Part shown: in pieces, positions 7,564-16,587 of the stretch
Numbering within the stretch: the first letter of the stretch is position 1
Layout of the letters: every line of letters starts with the position of its first letter
Assembly (NCBI GenBank): GCA_012523185.1
Contig: JAAYIY010000001.1
Coordinates: 1-64,000 of the forward strand
Reading direction: 5' to 3'
Source: Clostridiales bacterium
GTDB taxonomy: Bacteria > Bacillota > Clostridia > Oscillospirales > Acutalibacteraceae
DNA length: 64,000 nt
Translations under genes and position numbers: made by a program
Notes under the pieces: model-generated
Database searches by the model: none
Told to the model about the DNA's origin: nothing
Seen by the model: the letters and a program-made list of their open reading frames with translations, nothing else

Positions 7564-8272
7564 GGAAAGCGCGACGGGAGAAAAAGACCGTGTTGTAACG
7601 CTCCTGACAAGGGATTTAGGCGTCATCCGCGCCTTTGTCAGGGGCGCGAAAATCGCAAAGAGCCGTTCGGTCAGCGCGACACAGCTTCTTGGGTACTCAA
7701 AGCTTTCAATATACAGGGGCAGAGACGCATACATAGTCGACGACGCGCGGCCGGAGGAGATTTTTTTCGGACTGCGCGGCAACATAGAAAGGCTTTCATT
7801 GGCGCAGTATTTTTGCGAGCTGGCCGGGGAGATTGCTCCCCGAGAGTCGGAAGCGGGAGAATATCTAAGCCTGATTCTCAACGCAATCCATCTGCTGGAG
7901 GCGGCAAAGCGTCCGCAGCCTTTAATAAAGGCCGTGACGGAGCTTAGATTAATGTGCTTGTCCGGCTATATGCCCGATATCGCCGCCTGCTCCGAATGCG
8001 GCGGCAGCGGCGACGGATATATGTATTTCAACAAAGAAACCGGCAGGTTGTTCTGCTCCTCTTGCGGGACGGGCAATCACGGAGCGCCGACAGGCATAGG
8101 CGTTGTTTCTGCCATGAGGCACATATGCCGCTCCGAGCCGAAAAAGATTTTCAATTTCAATCTGTCTGAAAAAGGTCTTGAGGAGCTTGCGGCCGTCACG
8201 GAGGAATACCTCCTGACACACCTGCAAAGAAAGTTTAAAACACTTGATTTTTACAGTCAACTGATAAAATAA
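7532..8272 (+). CDS. recO: DNA repair protein RecO
   Basis: RecO loads RecA on SSB-coated single-stranded DNA together with RecR. The N-terminal OB-fold (LNTDGLVIKESATGEKDRVV) and the four-cysteine zinc site, C-x2-C in AACSECGG and C-x2-C in LFCSSCG, are present. The length of ~246 residues is normal. Two ATGs compete, 7526 and 7532: GGAG at 7521-7524 is 7 nt from 7532 and gives the better fit, while GGAAG at 7512 would serve 7526. The gene overlaps the upstream yqzL-like gene and is followed by mutS2 after 11 bp. Confidence 0.93.
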   Translation: MNLNTDGLVIKESATGEKDRVVTLLTRDLGVIRAFVRGAKIAKSRSVSATQLLGYSKLSIYRGRDAYIVDDARPEEIFFGLRGNIERLSLAQYFCELAGEIAPRESEAGEYLSLILNAIHLLEAAKRPQPLIKAVTELRLMCLSGYMPDIAACSECGGSGDGYMYFNKETGRLFCSSCGTGNHGAPTGIGVVSAMRHICRSEPKKIFNFNLSEKGLEELAAVTEEYLLTHLQRKFKTLDFYSQLIK

Positions 8273-8283
8273 AAAGGTGAGAC

Positions 8284-10680
8284 ATGAACAACAGACATCA
8301 TAAGGCGCTTGAGCTTGACAAAGTCCTTTCCCGCCTTGCGGATTTCACCGCCTGCGCCGACGCGCGCGAGGCGGCACTGAACATAACTCCCGAAAGCAAC
8401 ATTGACATGGCGCGTTCGCTGATGAATCAGACGCGAGACGCGCACATGCTTTTGGCGCGTTTCGGCGGGCCGTCTTTCGGCGGACTGAAAAACATAGCCA
8501 ATTCGCTAAGGCGCGCCGACGCGGGCAGTGTTTTGACAATGAGCGAATTGCTTGACATTTCCTCGGTTTTGCGCGTCATACGGGCGCTTTCGCAGTGGAG
8601 AGATTCAAACGCGGGCGTAGCGACTGTGCTTGACGTTTTTTTCGGCGCTCTTATACCAAACAAGTTTCTTGAGGACGCGATAAACGCCGCAATTATTTCA
8701 GAGGATGAGATTGCGGACAACGCGTCGGCGGAGCTTTATGACCTGCGCCGCAAAATACGCGTGCAGGAGTCAAGAATCCGTGAGCAGCTCGAAAAAATGA
8801 CACATTCGCAGCGATATTCAAAGTTTCTTCAAGACAATATAATCACCATCAGGAACGGGAGATTTGTCGTTCCGGTCAAAAGCGAGCACAGGGGAGATGT
8901 TCAGGGGCTTGTCCACGACACGTCGTCAAGCGGTGCGACTGTTTTCATCGAGCCGATGGCAGTCGTGTCGGCAAACAACGAAATAAAGGTGCTGAAAAGC
9001 GCGGAGCGTGACGAGATTGAACGAATTTTGGCGGAGCTTTCAGCTGTCGCGGGCGGCTTTTGCGACACCATAATATCAAGCTATGATTGCGCCGTCGAGT
9101 TAAATGTCATTTTTTCCAAAGCGCATCTTGCGTATGAAATGAAGGCGGCGGCGCCTGAAATAAACGACGCGGGGGTAATAGACCTCAAGGCGGCGCGCCA
9201 CCCGATGATTGACCCCAAGGAAGTCGTGCCTGTTGATATCAGGCTCGGCGAAGAATTTAACACGCTTGTCATAACGGGGCCTAACACAGGTGGGAAAACT
9301 GTCTCGATAAAAACTATCGGTCTTTTATCTCTCATGGCAATGTGCGGAATGATGCTGCCCGTAAACTATCAAAGCAGGATTTCTGTCTTTGACGACGTGC
9401 TTGCCGACATAGGCGACGAGCAGTCAATCGAGCAGTCGCTTTCAACATTTTCGTCGCACATGACAAACATAATCGACATAATCAACAAGTCCGACAGCGG
9501 CAGTCTTGTGCTGATAGATGAGCTTGGCGCAGGCACCGACCCCGTGGAGGGCGCCGCGCTTGCCATGGCGGTTCTTGAGGCAATCGCGTCTAAGGGCGCG
9601 AAGATAGCGGCGACCACCCATTACGCCGAGCTTAAGGCATATGCGCTTCAGACCGACGGAGTGGAAAATGGCTGCTGCGAATTTGACGTCAAGACACTGC
9701 GCCCCACATACAGACTGCTGATTGGCGTGCCCGGACGCTCAAACGCGTTCGCGATATCCGAAAGGCTCGGCTTGGGCAAGGAGATTGTGGACAGGGCGCG
9801 CGGGCTTGTCAGCGAGTCAAACGTCCGTTTTGAGAATGTTGTCGATATTCTTGAGGCAAGCAGGCAAGGTCTTGAGAATGAAATGGAGGAAGTCAGGCTC
9901 CAAAAAGCCGCCGTCGCCGATGCGCTCAAGGATGCGGAACGCGTCAAAGACGAGGCGCGGGCGAGCCGCGAAAAGGAGATCGAGGATGCGCGTTCGCAGG
10001 CAATTAAGATAACGGAAAAGGCGCGGCGCGAGGCAAATATGCTCATAATGGAGCTTGAAAAGATAAAAAAGGAGCGCGACAAGGCGCGTGACGCCGCGGA
10101 GCTTGCCAAAAGGGCACGGGCGACTATCAGAAAAGGGCTTGAATCAATCGAGTCCGCTTCAGATCCGGTTATAAATTTACCCGATGATGGTGAGGAATAC
10201 ACGCTGCCGCGGCCGCTTGTCTCCGGCGACAGCGTGATAATAGCGTCACTTTCAAAGGAAGCGAAAGTCCAGTCGCCCCCGGACAAAAACAACAATGTCG
10301 AGGTCATGGTGGGCACGGCAAAGATGCGCGTCAGGCTTGAGGAGCTGCGCCTGATAACAGAGAGCCGAAACGAAAAGGCGGACGTGAAAGGCAGGAGGCG
10401 CGCCTCAAGCGGCTTTGGAAGTGTTCTCAACGCGGATGTCAGGACAAAGCTTGATTTGCGGGGCATGACTGTTGACGATTGCCTTATAGAGCTTGATATG
10501 TTTATTGATTTGTCTTTGAGGACAGGAATCGGCGAGTTTGCGGTGATACACGGCAAGGGGACGGGGGCGCTTAAAAACGCCGTAACGCAATACCTGAAAA
10601 GGTCTCCGTACATCAAGTCACACCGTCTCGGGGTTTTTGGCGAAGGCGAAGACGGAGTTACGATAGTTGAGCTGAAATAA
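8284..10680 (+). CDS. mutS2: Endonuclease MutS2
   Basis: MutS2 is a MutS-family ATPase linked to anti-recombination and, in newer work, to rescue of collided ribosomes. The core shows the Walker A GPNTGGKT near residue 335, DIGDEQSIEQSLSTFSSHM and the Walker B region LIDELGAGTDP. A long charged coiled coil (about residues 510-610, rich in E, K, R, A) follows, and a C-terminal Smr nuclease domain begins near residue 720 with LDLRGMTVDDCLIELD and the HGKGTGALKNAV motif. There is no mismatch-recognition domain I, as expected for MutS2. At 798 residues the size is usual. It is the last gene of the operon; a palindromic repeat lies 77 bp beyond the stop. Confidence 0.96.
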   Translation: MNNRHHKALELDKVLSRLADFTACADAREAALNITPESNIDMARSLMNQTRDAHMLLARFGGPSFGGLKNIANSLRRADAGSVLTMSELLDISSVLRVIRALSQWRDSNAGVATVLDVFFGALIPNKFLEDAINAAIISEDEIADNASAELYDLRRKIRVQESRIREQLEKMTHSQRYSKFLQDNIITIRNGRFVVPVKSEHRGDVQGLVHDTSSSGATVFIEPMAVVSANNEIKVLKSAERDEIERILAELSAVAGGFCDTIISSYDCAVELNVIFSKAHLAYEMKAAAPEINDAGVIDLKAARHPMIDPKEVVPVDIRLGEEFNTLVITGPNTGGKTVSIKTIGLLSLMAMCGMMLPVNYQSRISVFDDVLADIGDEQSIEQSLSTFSSHMTNIIDIINKSDSGSLVLIDELGAGTDPVEGAALAMAVLEAIASKGAKIAATTHYAELKAYALQTDGVENGCCEFDVKTLRPTYRLLIGVPGRSNAFAISERLGLGKEIVDRARGLVSESNVRFENVVDILEASRQGLENEMEEVRLQKAAVADALKDAERVKDEARASREKEIEDARSQAIKITEKARREANMLIMELEKIKKERDKARDAAELAKRARATIRKGLESIESASDPVINLPDDGEEYTLPRPLVSGDSVIIASLSKEAKVQSPPDKNNNVEVMVGTAKMRVRLEELRLITESRNEKADVKGRRRASSGFGSVLNADVRTKLDLRGMTVDDCLIELDMFIDLSLRTGIGEFAVIHGKGTGALKNAVTQYLKRSPYIKSHRLGVFGEGEDGVTIVELK

Positions 10681-10756
10681 TCGGCAAGAGACGGACGCGG
10701 AGTTTACAAAACTCACAAAAAGATAATCGGCATTCTTGAACGGCAGACCGGCATTC

Positions 10757-10793
10757 TTAAGGCAACACCGCACATTGCGCGGTGTTGCCTTAA
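10757..10793. repeat. Minimal palindromic element (37 bp) of the TTAAGGCAACACCGC family
   Basis: Perfect 15-bp arms TTAAGGCAACACCGC and GCGGTGTTGCCTTAA flank a 7-nt loop. The same ends bound the 181-bp element at 56465. It sits between the mutS2 end and the GH29 terminator, where it could also act as a hairpin between convergent units. Confidence 0.8.
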
Positions 10794-10802
10794 CATATAA
10801 TA

Positions 10803-10831
10803 TGAAAAACGGGCGCCCTTGAGCGCCCGTT
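10803..10831 (-). terminator. Terminator of the uxaC-gcv-GH29 operon
   Basis: AACGGGCGC and GCGCCCGTT form the stem; on the minus strand it is followed by TTTTTCAT. It lies 21 bp past the GH29 stop. Confidence 0.8.
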
Positions 10832-10852
10832 GAATTTTTATAAAAAAGCGAA

Positions 10853-12268
10853 TCAATATGCCTCGAATGACTCAATCGTTGCGAAAACCCGCGTTTTTTC
10901 GACGACAAGCTTTATGTGCCGCACCCTTATTTCGTCAAAGCGGCATATGCGCCTGCCGCCGATAACAGTGCCTTTAAAAAGTCTTTTCCACTTGCCGCCG
11001 ACTTCGCCATAAAGAGAAAACCGCTCAATTTGCTGACCTGTGCGTATATGCTCTTTCAGGACAACCTTGTCGATATCATAGTCGTCGCCCAAATCAATCG
11101 CTATCCACGGCTTGACAGGATTCATGCCCGAATGCCAAAAGGTTTTGTCGCTGCCGTCAAGCACGTTTTGCGCGTCGTGTCCGCTGTCAAGGCGGCACGA
11201 GCAGGTCATTAACGAGTCTTCGGCAAGGTTTTCGTTGAAATCAATTTCAAGCTGCGCGCCCATGGCAAGCATTGTTTCCATGTCGCGCTTTGCTATGATA
11301 CCCTCTTTGTTTGGAGATAAATTGAGAAGCAAAGACGCGTTGGCGCCCACGGATTTGTAATATATATCTATCAGCTTTGAAAGCGGCTTTACGTCATAGT
11401 CCTCATTTGCGTGATAAAACCACCCTTTGCGCAGCGAAACATTAACCTCCGCCGGGTACCATATGAGCCTGTGCCCCCTTTTAATCTTGCTCCTGCCGCC
11501 GAGGTCGGGAGAGGCAATGTTGATGTTTTTCGGCGGCGGGATGTCGTTTTTGACGCTTGGACTGAAAGTTTCGGCAGGCGAATAAAAATAAGGCACGACG
11601 CTCCACTCGGAGCTGCGGCAAACGCCCGCCTCGTTGCCGCACCATCGGACATCAGGACCGTTGACGGAAATTACCGCCTCAGGCTGAAGCTCGCGTATTG
11701 TTGAATAAAAGCCTTCCCAATCGTATTCCTGCTTTCGCCCGTTTTTGCCCTCGCCGCAGGCGCCGTCAAGCCAAACGCAAAAGATATCGCCGTAATTCAC
11801 AAGCAGCTCGCGGAGCTGGTTTTTGAAATATTCATTGTAGGGCGCGCCTTGCCCGTAACGCAGGTCGTGCCTGTCCCAAGGCGACAGGTAAACACCGAAT
11901 TTAAGACCCGTCTTGCGGCATGCCGCCGCCGCCTCGCCGACGACGTCACCGTTTCCGCCTTTCCATGGGCTATTTTTGACGCTGTGTTCCGTGTATTCGC
12001 TCGGCCAAAGGCAAAAACCGTCGTGGTGCTTGCACGTCAGCACCATGGCTTTCATACCCGCCGCCTTGATTATCTTCGCCCATTGAAGCGCGTTAAGGTT
12101 TTGCGGGTCAAACAGCTCCGGGCTTTCGCCGCCCGTACCCCATTCCGAGTCTGTAAATGTGTTGATGCCGAAATGGATAAAGGCATAAAACCCAAGCTTG
12201 CTCCATTTGAGCTGACGTTCGGAGGGAACAACCTTTGAAGCGTATTCTATGACGGCGTCAGCACCCAT
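10853..12268 (-). CDS. Alpha-L-fucosidase-like GH29 enzyme with C-terminal F5/8-type C domain
   Basis: This 471-residue protein begins with the GH29 pattern WSKLGFYAFIHFGINTFTDSEWG, continues with MKAMVLTCKHHDGFCLWPS and GVYLSPWDRH, and has the nucleophile region DIFCVWLDGACGEG, whose aspartate is the expected catalytic residue (VWLDG). Residues ~340-470 form a discoidin/CBM32-like domain (DGSDKTFWHSG ... IDLGDDYDIDKVVLKEHI). No signal peptide is seen, so it works on imported fucosylated oligosaccharides. AAAGGAG lies 8 nt before the start. It follows gcvPB by 20 bp in what appears to be one operon with uxaC and the gcv genes, an odd combination. The exact substrate (alpha-L-fucose or a related sugar) is inference. 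Confidence 0.9.
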   Translation of the reverse strand: MGADAVIEYASKVVPSERQLKWSKLGFYAFIHFGINTFTDSEWGTGGESPELFDPQNLNALQWAKIIKAAGMKAMVLTCKHHDGFCLWPSEYTEHSVKNSPWKGGNGDVVGEAAAACRKTGLKFGVYLSPWDRHDLRYGQGAPYNEYFKNQLRELLVNYGDIFCVWLDGACGEGKNGRKQEYDWEGFYSTIRELQPEAVISVNGPDVRWCGNEAGVCRSSEWSVVPYFYSPAETFSPSVKNDIPPPKNINIASPDLGGRSKIKRGHRLIWYPAEVNVSLRKGWFYHANEDYDVKPLSKLIDIYYKSVGANASLLLNLSPNKEGIIAKRDMETMLAMGAQLEIDFNENLAEDSLMTCSCRLDSGHDAQNVLDGSDKTFWHSGMNPVKPWIAIDLGDDYDIDKVVLKEHIRTGQQIERFSLYGEVGGKWKRLFKGTVIGGRRICRFDEIRVRHIKLVVEKTRVFATIESFEAY

Positions 12269-12288
12269 TCAATCCAACTCCTTTAAAA

Positions 12289-13716
12289 TTATGCTTTTAA
12301 GACAGGGTTTCTGACCGCGGCCGTTTCGTCCGGCCTGCCGACCGGAGTCGACACGGGCGCGTCGCGTAGAGACTGCGGATTATCGTAAGCCGCGGCGATG
12401 GCGTCCTTAAGCGCGGCGGCGGCGCTGTCAAGTGTTTCCCTCGACTCTGTCTCCGTCGGCTCAAGCATCAGCGCCTCATGGACAACAAGCGGAAAATACA
12501 TCGTCGGCGGATGCATCCCTCTGTCGATAAGACCCTTTGCTATATCAGAAGCCGTGATGCCTGTGTCCCGCTTAAGTCTTTCAAGGCTGACGACGAATTC
12601 ATGCATACAAGGGCCGTCGAAGGGGATGTCGTATGTCCCGCGCAGGCTTTCTTGCAGATAATTGGCGTTCAAAACGGCATTTTCAGCCGCCTCGCGTATT
12701 CCTTCCGCGCCGAGCGTCATAATGTATGCAAGAGCTTTGACACAGACAAGGAAGTTGCCGAAAAAGCTCTTTGACATACCGATTGATTTTTCGGGGCGTT
12801 CAAATGAAAAGATTCCGTTTTCGGACTTGACGACAGGGTTCGGGAGGTATTTCGCAAGAAATGCTTTGCATCCGACAGGGCCGCTGCCGGGACCGCCGCC
12901 GCCGTGGGGAGTCGCAAAAGTCTTGTGAAGATTAAGGTGAACGGCGTCAAAACCCATATCGCCGGGGCGCGCGACGCCCATGACGGCGTTTAGGTTTGCA
13001 CCGTCGTAATAAAGGAGCCCGCCGGCGTCGTGGACTGTTTTTTCAATAATTTCAATGTTTTTTTCAAATTTCCCGACAGTATTCGGGTTTGTGAGCATCA
13101 ACGCGGCCGTGTCGCCGCCGACTGCGTTTTTAAGGGCGTCAATGTCCACAATGCCGTCGGCGGTTGAGGGAATATTGACGACGGTGAAGCCGCACATATT
13201 CGCGCTCGCGGGGTTGGTGCCGTGAGCCGAATCGGGGACAATGAGCTTTGTCCTGGACGTTTCGCCCCTGTCAAGAAGATAAGCCTTAATCATCGAAAGA
13301 GCTGTAAATTCGCCGTGGGCGCCCGCCGCCGGTTGGAGCGTCATGGCTTCCATGCCTGTTATTTCGCAAAGATATTCCGACAGCGTGTGCATAACCTCAA
13401 GGCATCCCTGAACAGCGGATTCGGGCTGCAAGGGATGAATGTCCGTAAAGCCTTTAAGTTCGGCGGCGTCCTCGTTTATTTTCGGATTATATTTCATTGT
13501 GCAGGAGCCGAGCGGATAAAACCCGTTGTCCACTCCGTAGGACTTGCGGCTGAGATTTGTGTAGTGACGGACAAGGTCAATCTCGGAGACTTCGGGCAGC
13601 TCCGCTTTGACCTCGCGCCTGTATCTTTCGGGCACACAGACGGCGGCGACGTCACGGCAGGGGATGACGGCGCAGCGCCTGCCTGCCTTGCTTTTGTCAA
13701 AAATCAGTTCGCTCAT
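12289..13716 (-). CDS. gcvPB: Glycine dehydrogenase (decarboxylating) subunit 2
   Basis: This is the PLP-binding half of the two-subunit P-protein of the glycine cleavage system: glycine is decarboxylated and the aminomethyl group passed to lipoyl-GcvH. The PLP lysine is in NLHKTFATPHGGGGPGSGP (around residue 264), and LQPAAGAHGEFTALSMI and GANLNAVMG are family-typical. The 475-residue length is usual for the subunit 2 form. The start overlaps the gcvPA stop as ATGA, so the two subunits are made in a coupled way. Confidence 0.95.
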   Translation of the reverse strand: MSELIFDKSKAGRRCAVIPCRDVAAVCVPERYRREVKAELPEVSEIDLVRHYTNLSRKSYGVDNGFYPLGSCTMKYNPKINEDAAELKGFTDIHPLQPESAVQGCLEVMHTLSEYLCEITGMEAMTLQPAAGAHGEFTALSMIKAYLLDRGETSRTKLIVPDSAHGTNPASANMCGFTVVNIPSTADGIVDIDALKNAVGGDTAALMLTNPNTVGKFEKNIEIIEKTVHDAGGLLYYDGANLNAVMGVARPGDMGFDAVHLNLHKTFATPHGGGGPGSGPVGCKAFLAKYLPNPVVKSENGIFSFERPEKSIGMSKSFFGNFLVCVKALAYIMTLGAEGIREAAENAVLNANYLQESLRGTYDIPFDGPCMHEFVVSLERLKRDTGITASDIAKGLIDRGMHPPTMYFPLVVHEALMLEPTETESRETLDSAAAALKDAIAAAYDNPQSLRDAPVSTPVGRPDETAAVRNPVLKA

Positions 13717-15035
13717 TTTACCGCCTCCTGAAGAATGTTTGATAAATTATCTATCTCGTCCCTTGTGTTGACCTCCGTGACACACCAAAGAATGCATTCC
13801 TCACCATCGATGACGACAGGCAGTCCGCCGAGAATGCCTTCCTTTTCAAGCGCGTCCATAATAACGGACGACCGAACGGGACACCTTGTGACAAATTCGT
13901 TAAAGAAAAAGCCGTTGAACCTGAGTGAGAAGCCTTTGACCGCCGCAATTTTTTCAGCGGCGTAACGCGCCTTTGAAAGACAATGGTCAGCGACGTCGCA
14001 AAGCCCCTCTTTGCCCATGGCGGCACAGTAAATAACTGCCGTCAGCGCGCAAAGCGCCTCGTTGGAACAGATGCTGGAGGACGACTTTTCACGGCGTATG
14101 TGCTGCTCGCGCGCTTGGAGAGTGAGGACATACGCGTCCCTGCCCTTTGAGTCAGAGGTCTTGCCGACAATCCTGCCCGGCAGCTTTCTCATATCGGCAC
14201 TCTTTACCGCCATAAATCCCAAATAAGGGCCGCCGAAAGAAAGCGGCATACCGAGAGGCTGACCTTCACCGACAGCGGCGTCCGCGCCCGATTCGGCTGG
14301 CGTTTTGAGGAGAGCTAAGGAAATCGGCTCGCAGCCGACGACAAGCTTCGCTCCCGCAGCATGGACGACATCCGCAGTCTTTTCGGCGTCCTCGACGATG
14401 CCGAAATAATTGGGCTGCTCGATATAGACAGACGCCGTCTTGTCGTCGACAGCTTTCGCGAGCGCCTCAAGATCCGTCACGCCGTCCTTAGTCGGCACAA
14501 CCGCAAGCTCGCTGCCTGCGGAAGCGCAGTATGTCCTGATTGTTTCAAGCGTCATCGGACGAACGGCGGAGGAAACGACTGTTTTGCTCCTTTTTCTGTC
14601 CTTGAACATAGCCGCCGCTTCGGCTGCCGCGTGAGCGCCGTCGTAAACTCCGGCGTTTGAAACGTCCATGCCCGTTAAGCGGCATATGACGGATTGATAC
14701 TCAAAAATTGTTTGCAGGACGCCTTGACTCATTTCCGCCTGATAAGGTGTGTAGGCGGTTACAAATTCTTCGCGCGCGGCAAGCCTTTTTACGGCGCTTG
14801 GTATGAAGTGTCTGTATGCCCCGGCACCGCGGAAGCAGGTTTTAAAGACAGTGTTTTTGCCGGCGATCTCGGAAAGCTTGTCAATGACTTCAAACTCGGT
14901 TTTTGCACCGGGGAGCTTCAGCTCGTCCAAACGCAGGCTTGAAGGTATACATTCAAAAAGCTCGCCTATCTCTCTTTTGCCGATTGCGGCAAGCATATCA
15001 AGCCGCTCGTCGGGCGTGTTAGGTATATATGACAT
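13713..15035 (-). CDS. gcvPA: Glycine dehydrogenase (decarboxylating) subunit 1
   Basis: This 440-residue protein is the N-terminal half of the split P-protein. It opens with YIPNTPDERLDMLAAIG and carries FRGAGAYRHFIPSAV, TAYTPYQAEMSQGVLQ and DGAHAAAEAAAM, all typical of GcvPA. It pairs with gcvPB to form the active heterotetramer. The only reasonable start in this frame is the ATG at 15035, yet the Shine-Dalgarno GGAGGT lies 33 nt upstream with a perfect hairpin between; folding of this hairpin would leave a 10-nt spacer. See the separate regulatory entry. Confidence 0.95.
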   Translation of the reverse strand: MSYIPNTPDERLDMLAAIGKREIGELFECIPSSLRLDELKLPGAKTEFEVIDKLSEIAGKNTVFKTCFRGAGAYRHFIPSAVKRLAAREEFVTAYTPYQAEMSQGVLQTIFEYQSVICRLTGMDVSNAGVYDGAHAAAEAAAMFKDRKRSKTVVSSAVRPMTLETIRTYCASAGSELAVVPTKDGVTDLEALAKAVDDKTASVYIEQPNYFGIVEDAEKTADVVHAAGAKLVVGCEPISLALLKTPAESGADAAVGEGQPLGMPLSFGGPYLGFMAVKSADMRKLPGRIVGKTSDSKGRDAYVLTLQAREQHIRREKSSSSICSNEALCALTAVIYCAAMGKEGLCDVADHCLSKARYAAEKIAAVKGFSLRFNGFFFNEFVTRCPVRSSVIMDALEKEGILGGLPVVIDGEECILWCVTEVNTRDEIDNLSNILQEAVK

Positions 15036-15044
15036 AATAAATTC

Positions 15045-15074
15045 AGACTCGGCACGAGGCCGAGTCTTACCTCC
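15045..15074 (-). promoter_or_regulatory. Shine-Dalgarno plus intervening stem-loop of gcvPA
   Basis: On the minus strand GGAGGT (15074-15069) is followed by a 9-bp perfect stem AGACTCGGC / GCCGAGTCT with a 5-nt loop (15067-15045), then GAATTTATT and the ATG at 15035. Linear distance is 33 nt; with the stem folded it becomes 10 nt. There is no in-frame ATG, GTG or TTG closer to the Shine-Dalgarno. Confidence 0.65.
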
Positions 15075-15080
15075 GTTATA

Positions 15081-15455
15081 TTATTCGGCGATAAACGCCT
15101 CGTAAGCCGCGGCATCCATAAGCTTGCTGTTTTCGGATACGTTTTCAAGCTCGATAAGCCAAGAACCGTAAGGGTCGGAATTAAGTGCCGACGGGTCGTC
15201 AAGAAGCTCGTCGTTTATCTTTGTGACAGTGCCGCCGACAGGGCTGTATATGTCCGACACTGCCTTAATCGACTCTATGTCTCCGATGCCGCCGCCGACG
15301 TCGACAACGTCGCCGACTTCGCAAAGATTAATAAACGCGACGTCGCCCATTTCCTCTTGCGCATGGTCGGAAACGCCGACTAAAGCCTTGCCGCCGCCGA
15401 TATACTTCACCCATTCATGTGACTGCGCATAAAACAAATCCTTTTGAACGCTCAT
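15081..15455 (-). CDS. gcvH: Glycine cleavage system H protein
   Basis: This 124-residue lipoyl carrier shuttles the aminomethyl group between P- and T-proteins. The lipoylated lysine is K64 in DIESIKAVSDIYSPVGG, the classical ES-x-KA-x-SD-x-Y-x-P context. The length is normal. It lies 21 bp after gcvT and 45 bp before gcvPA; the latter gap holds the gcvPA stem-loop. Confidence 0.96.
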   Translation of the reverse strand: MSVQKDLFYAQSHEWVKYIGGGKALVGVSDHAQEEMGDVAFINLCEVGDVVDVGGGIGDIESIKAVSDIYSPVGGTVTKINDELLDDPSALNSDPYGSWLIELENVSENSKLMDAAAYEAFIAE

Positions 15456-15476
15456 TGCAAAAACTCCTTAAATTAT

Positions 15477-16562
15477 TTATTTTGACTTTTTATAAAAAGG
15501 CAGCGGGACAGCCTTTGCCGCGGCTTGCCTTCCCCTGATCTCAACTGTGACCACGTCGCCGATATTTACGTTTTTGCTGACAAGAACCATGCCGACAGCC
15601 TTTTTGACATAAGGACACATTGTGCCGGATGTGACATATCCGACGTCTTTGCCGTCTTTAAAAACTCTGTCCCCATTTCTTGTGATGCCCCTGTCGGAAA
15701 GCTCTATGCCGATACGGTGAACAGTCGGCTCACCCTTTTTGACAAGCGCCGCCTTGCCGATGAACTCGTCTTTTGCCATCTTGACAAAAAAACCGAGCCC
15801 CGCTTCAAAAGGTGTGATGACCTCGTCCATTTCATGCCCGTAAAGGGGCAGCGCCGCCTCAAGGCGCAGTGTGTCGCGCGCGCCGAGACCGCAGGGAACA
15901 AGCCCAAAATCGCGACCCGCGTCCATCAGCTTTTCCCAAAGCAGAACAGCGTCGCCCGGGGCGATGTAAAGCTCAAATCCGTCCTCTCCCGTATAGCCTG
16001 TTTTAGAAACAATTGACTTGATGCCGCCAACATTGACATCACTCTTAAAGCTGTAATACTTTGACGGTATGTCAGATTCGTCGGCAAGCGTGAGAAGAAT
16101 CTCTTTTGATTTCGGACCTTGGAGCGCAAGCAGCGCGATTTCGTTTGAAATGTCGTTTAATTCGGCGTCGCCCGATATTCTTGACTTCATCCACTTGACG
16201 TCTTTGTCGTGATTTGCCGCGTTGACAACAATCATATAGTCGTTTTCGCCGCTGCGGTAAATAAGCAGGTCGTCGACGACACCGCCTGATTCGTTGCACA
16301 TGGGACTGTAACGCACCTGACCGTCATACATTCCGGAGCAGTCGTTTGTCACAAGCAGGTTTATGTTTTTCAGCGCGTCCCTGCCTGTTATTTTGACCTC
16401 CCCCATGTGGGAAACGTCAAACAGTCCGGCAGCGGTGCGAACCGCCATATGCTCCGCCGCAATGCCGGAAGCATATTGCACGGGAAGAAGATAGCCCGCA
16501 AAGGGGACAATCTTTCCGCCGTATTTGACATGTGTGTCATAAAGCGGCGTTTTAAGATCCAT
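15477..16562 (-). CDS. gcvT: Aminomethyltransferase (glycine cleavage T protein)
   Basis: GcvT transfers the one-carbon unit from aminomethyl-GcvH to tetrahydrofolate and releases ammonia. The sequence begins LKTPLYDTHVKYGGKIVPFAGY and has GLFDVSHMGEV, NDCSGMYDGQVRYSPMCNE, SKTGYTGEDGFELY and the GLGARDTLRLEAALPLYGHEMDE stretch, all diagnostic. The length of 361 residues is usual. It is preceded by AAAGGTGAT and lies 25 bp after uxaC, so no glycine riboswitch fits in between; regulation must come from further upstream. Confidence 0.96.
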   Translation of the reverse strand: MDLKTPLYDTHVKYGGKIVPFAGYLLPVQYASGIAAEHMAVRTAAGLFDVSHMGEVKITGRDALKNINLLVTNDCSGMYDGQVRYSPMCNESGGVVDDLLIYRSGENDYMIVVNAANHDKDVKWMKSRISGDAELNDISNEIALLALQGPKSKEILLTLADESDIPSKYYSFKSDVNVGGIKSIVSKTGYTGEDGFELYIAPGDAVLLWEKLMDAGRDFGLVPCGLGARDTLRLEAALPLYGHEMDEVITPFEAGLGFFVKMAKDEFIGKAALVKKGEPTVHRIGIELSDRGITRNGDRVFKDGKDVGYVTSGTMCPYVKKAVGMVLVSKNVNIGDVVTVEIRGRQAAAKAVPLPFYKKSK

Positions 16563-16587
16563 TAATGCCCATCACCTTTCAATGTTA

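Noticed and set aside
9648-10616. 322-codon antisense frame on the minus strand within mutS2
   Set aside because: It is a serine-rich shadow of the mutS2 codon pattern, has no ribosome site and no recognisable motif; mutS2 is complete on the other strand.
16563-16587. Glycine riboswitch before gcvT
   Set aside because: Only 25 bp separate uxaC and gcvT, far too short for the aptamer.
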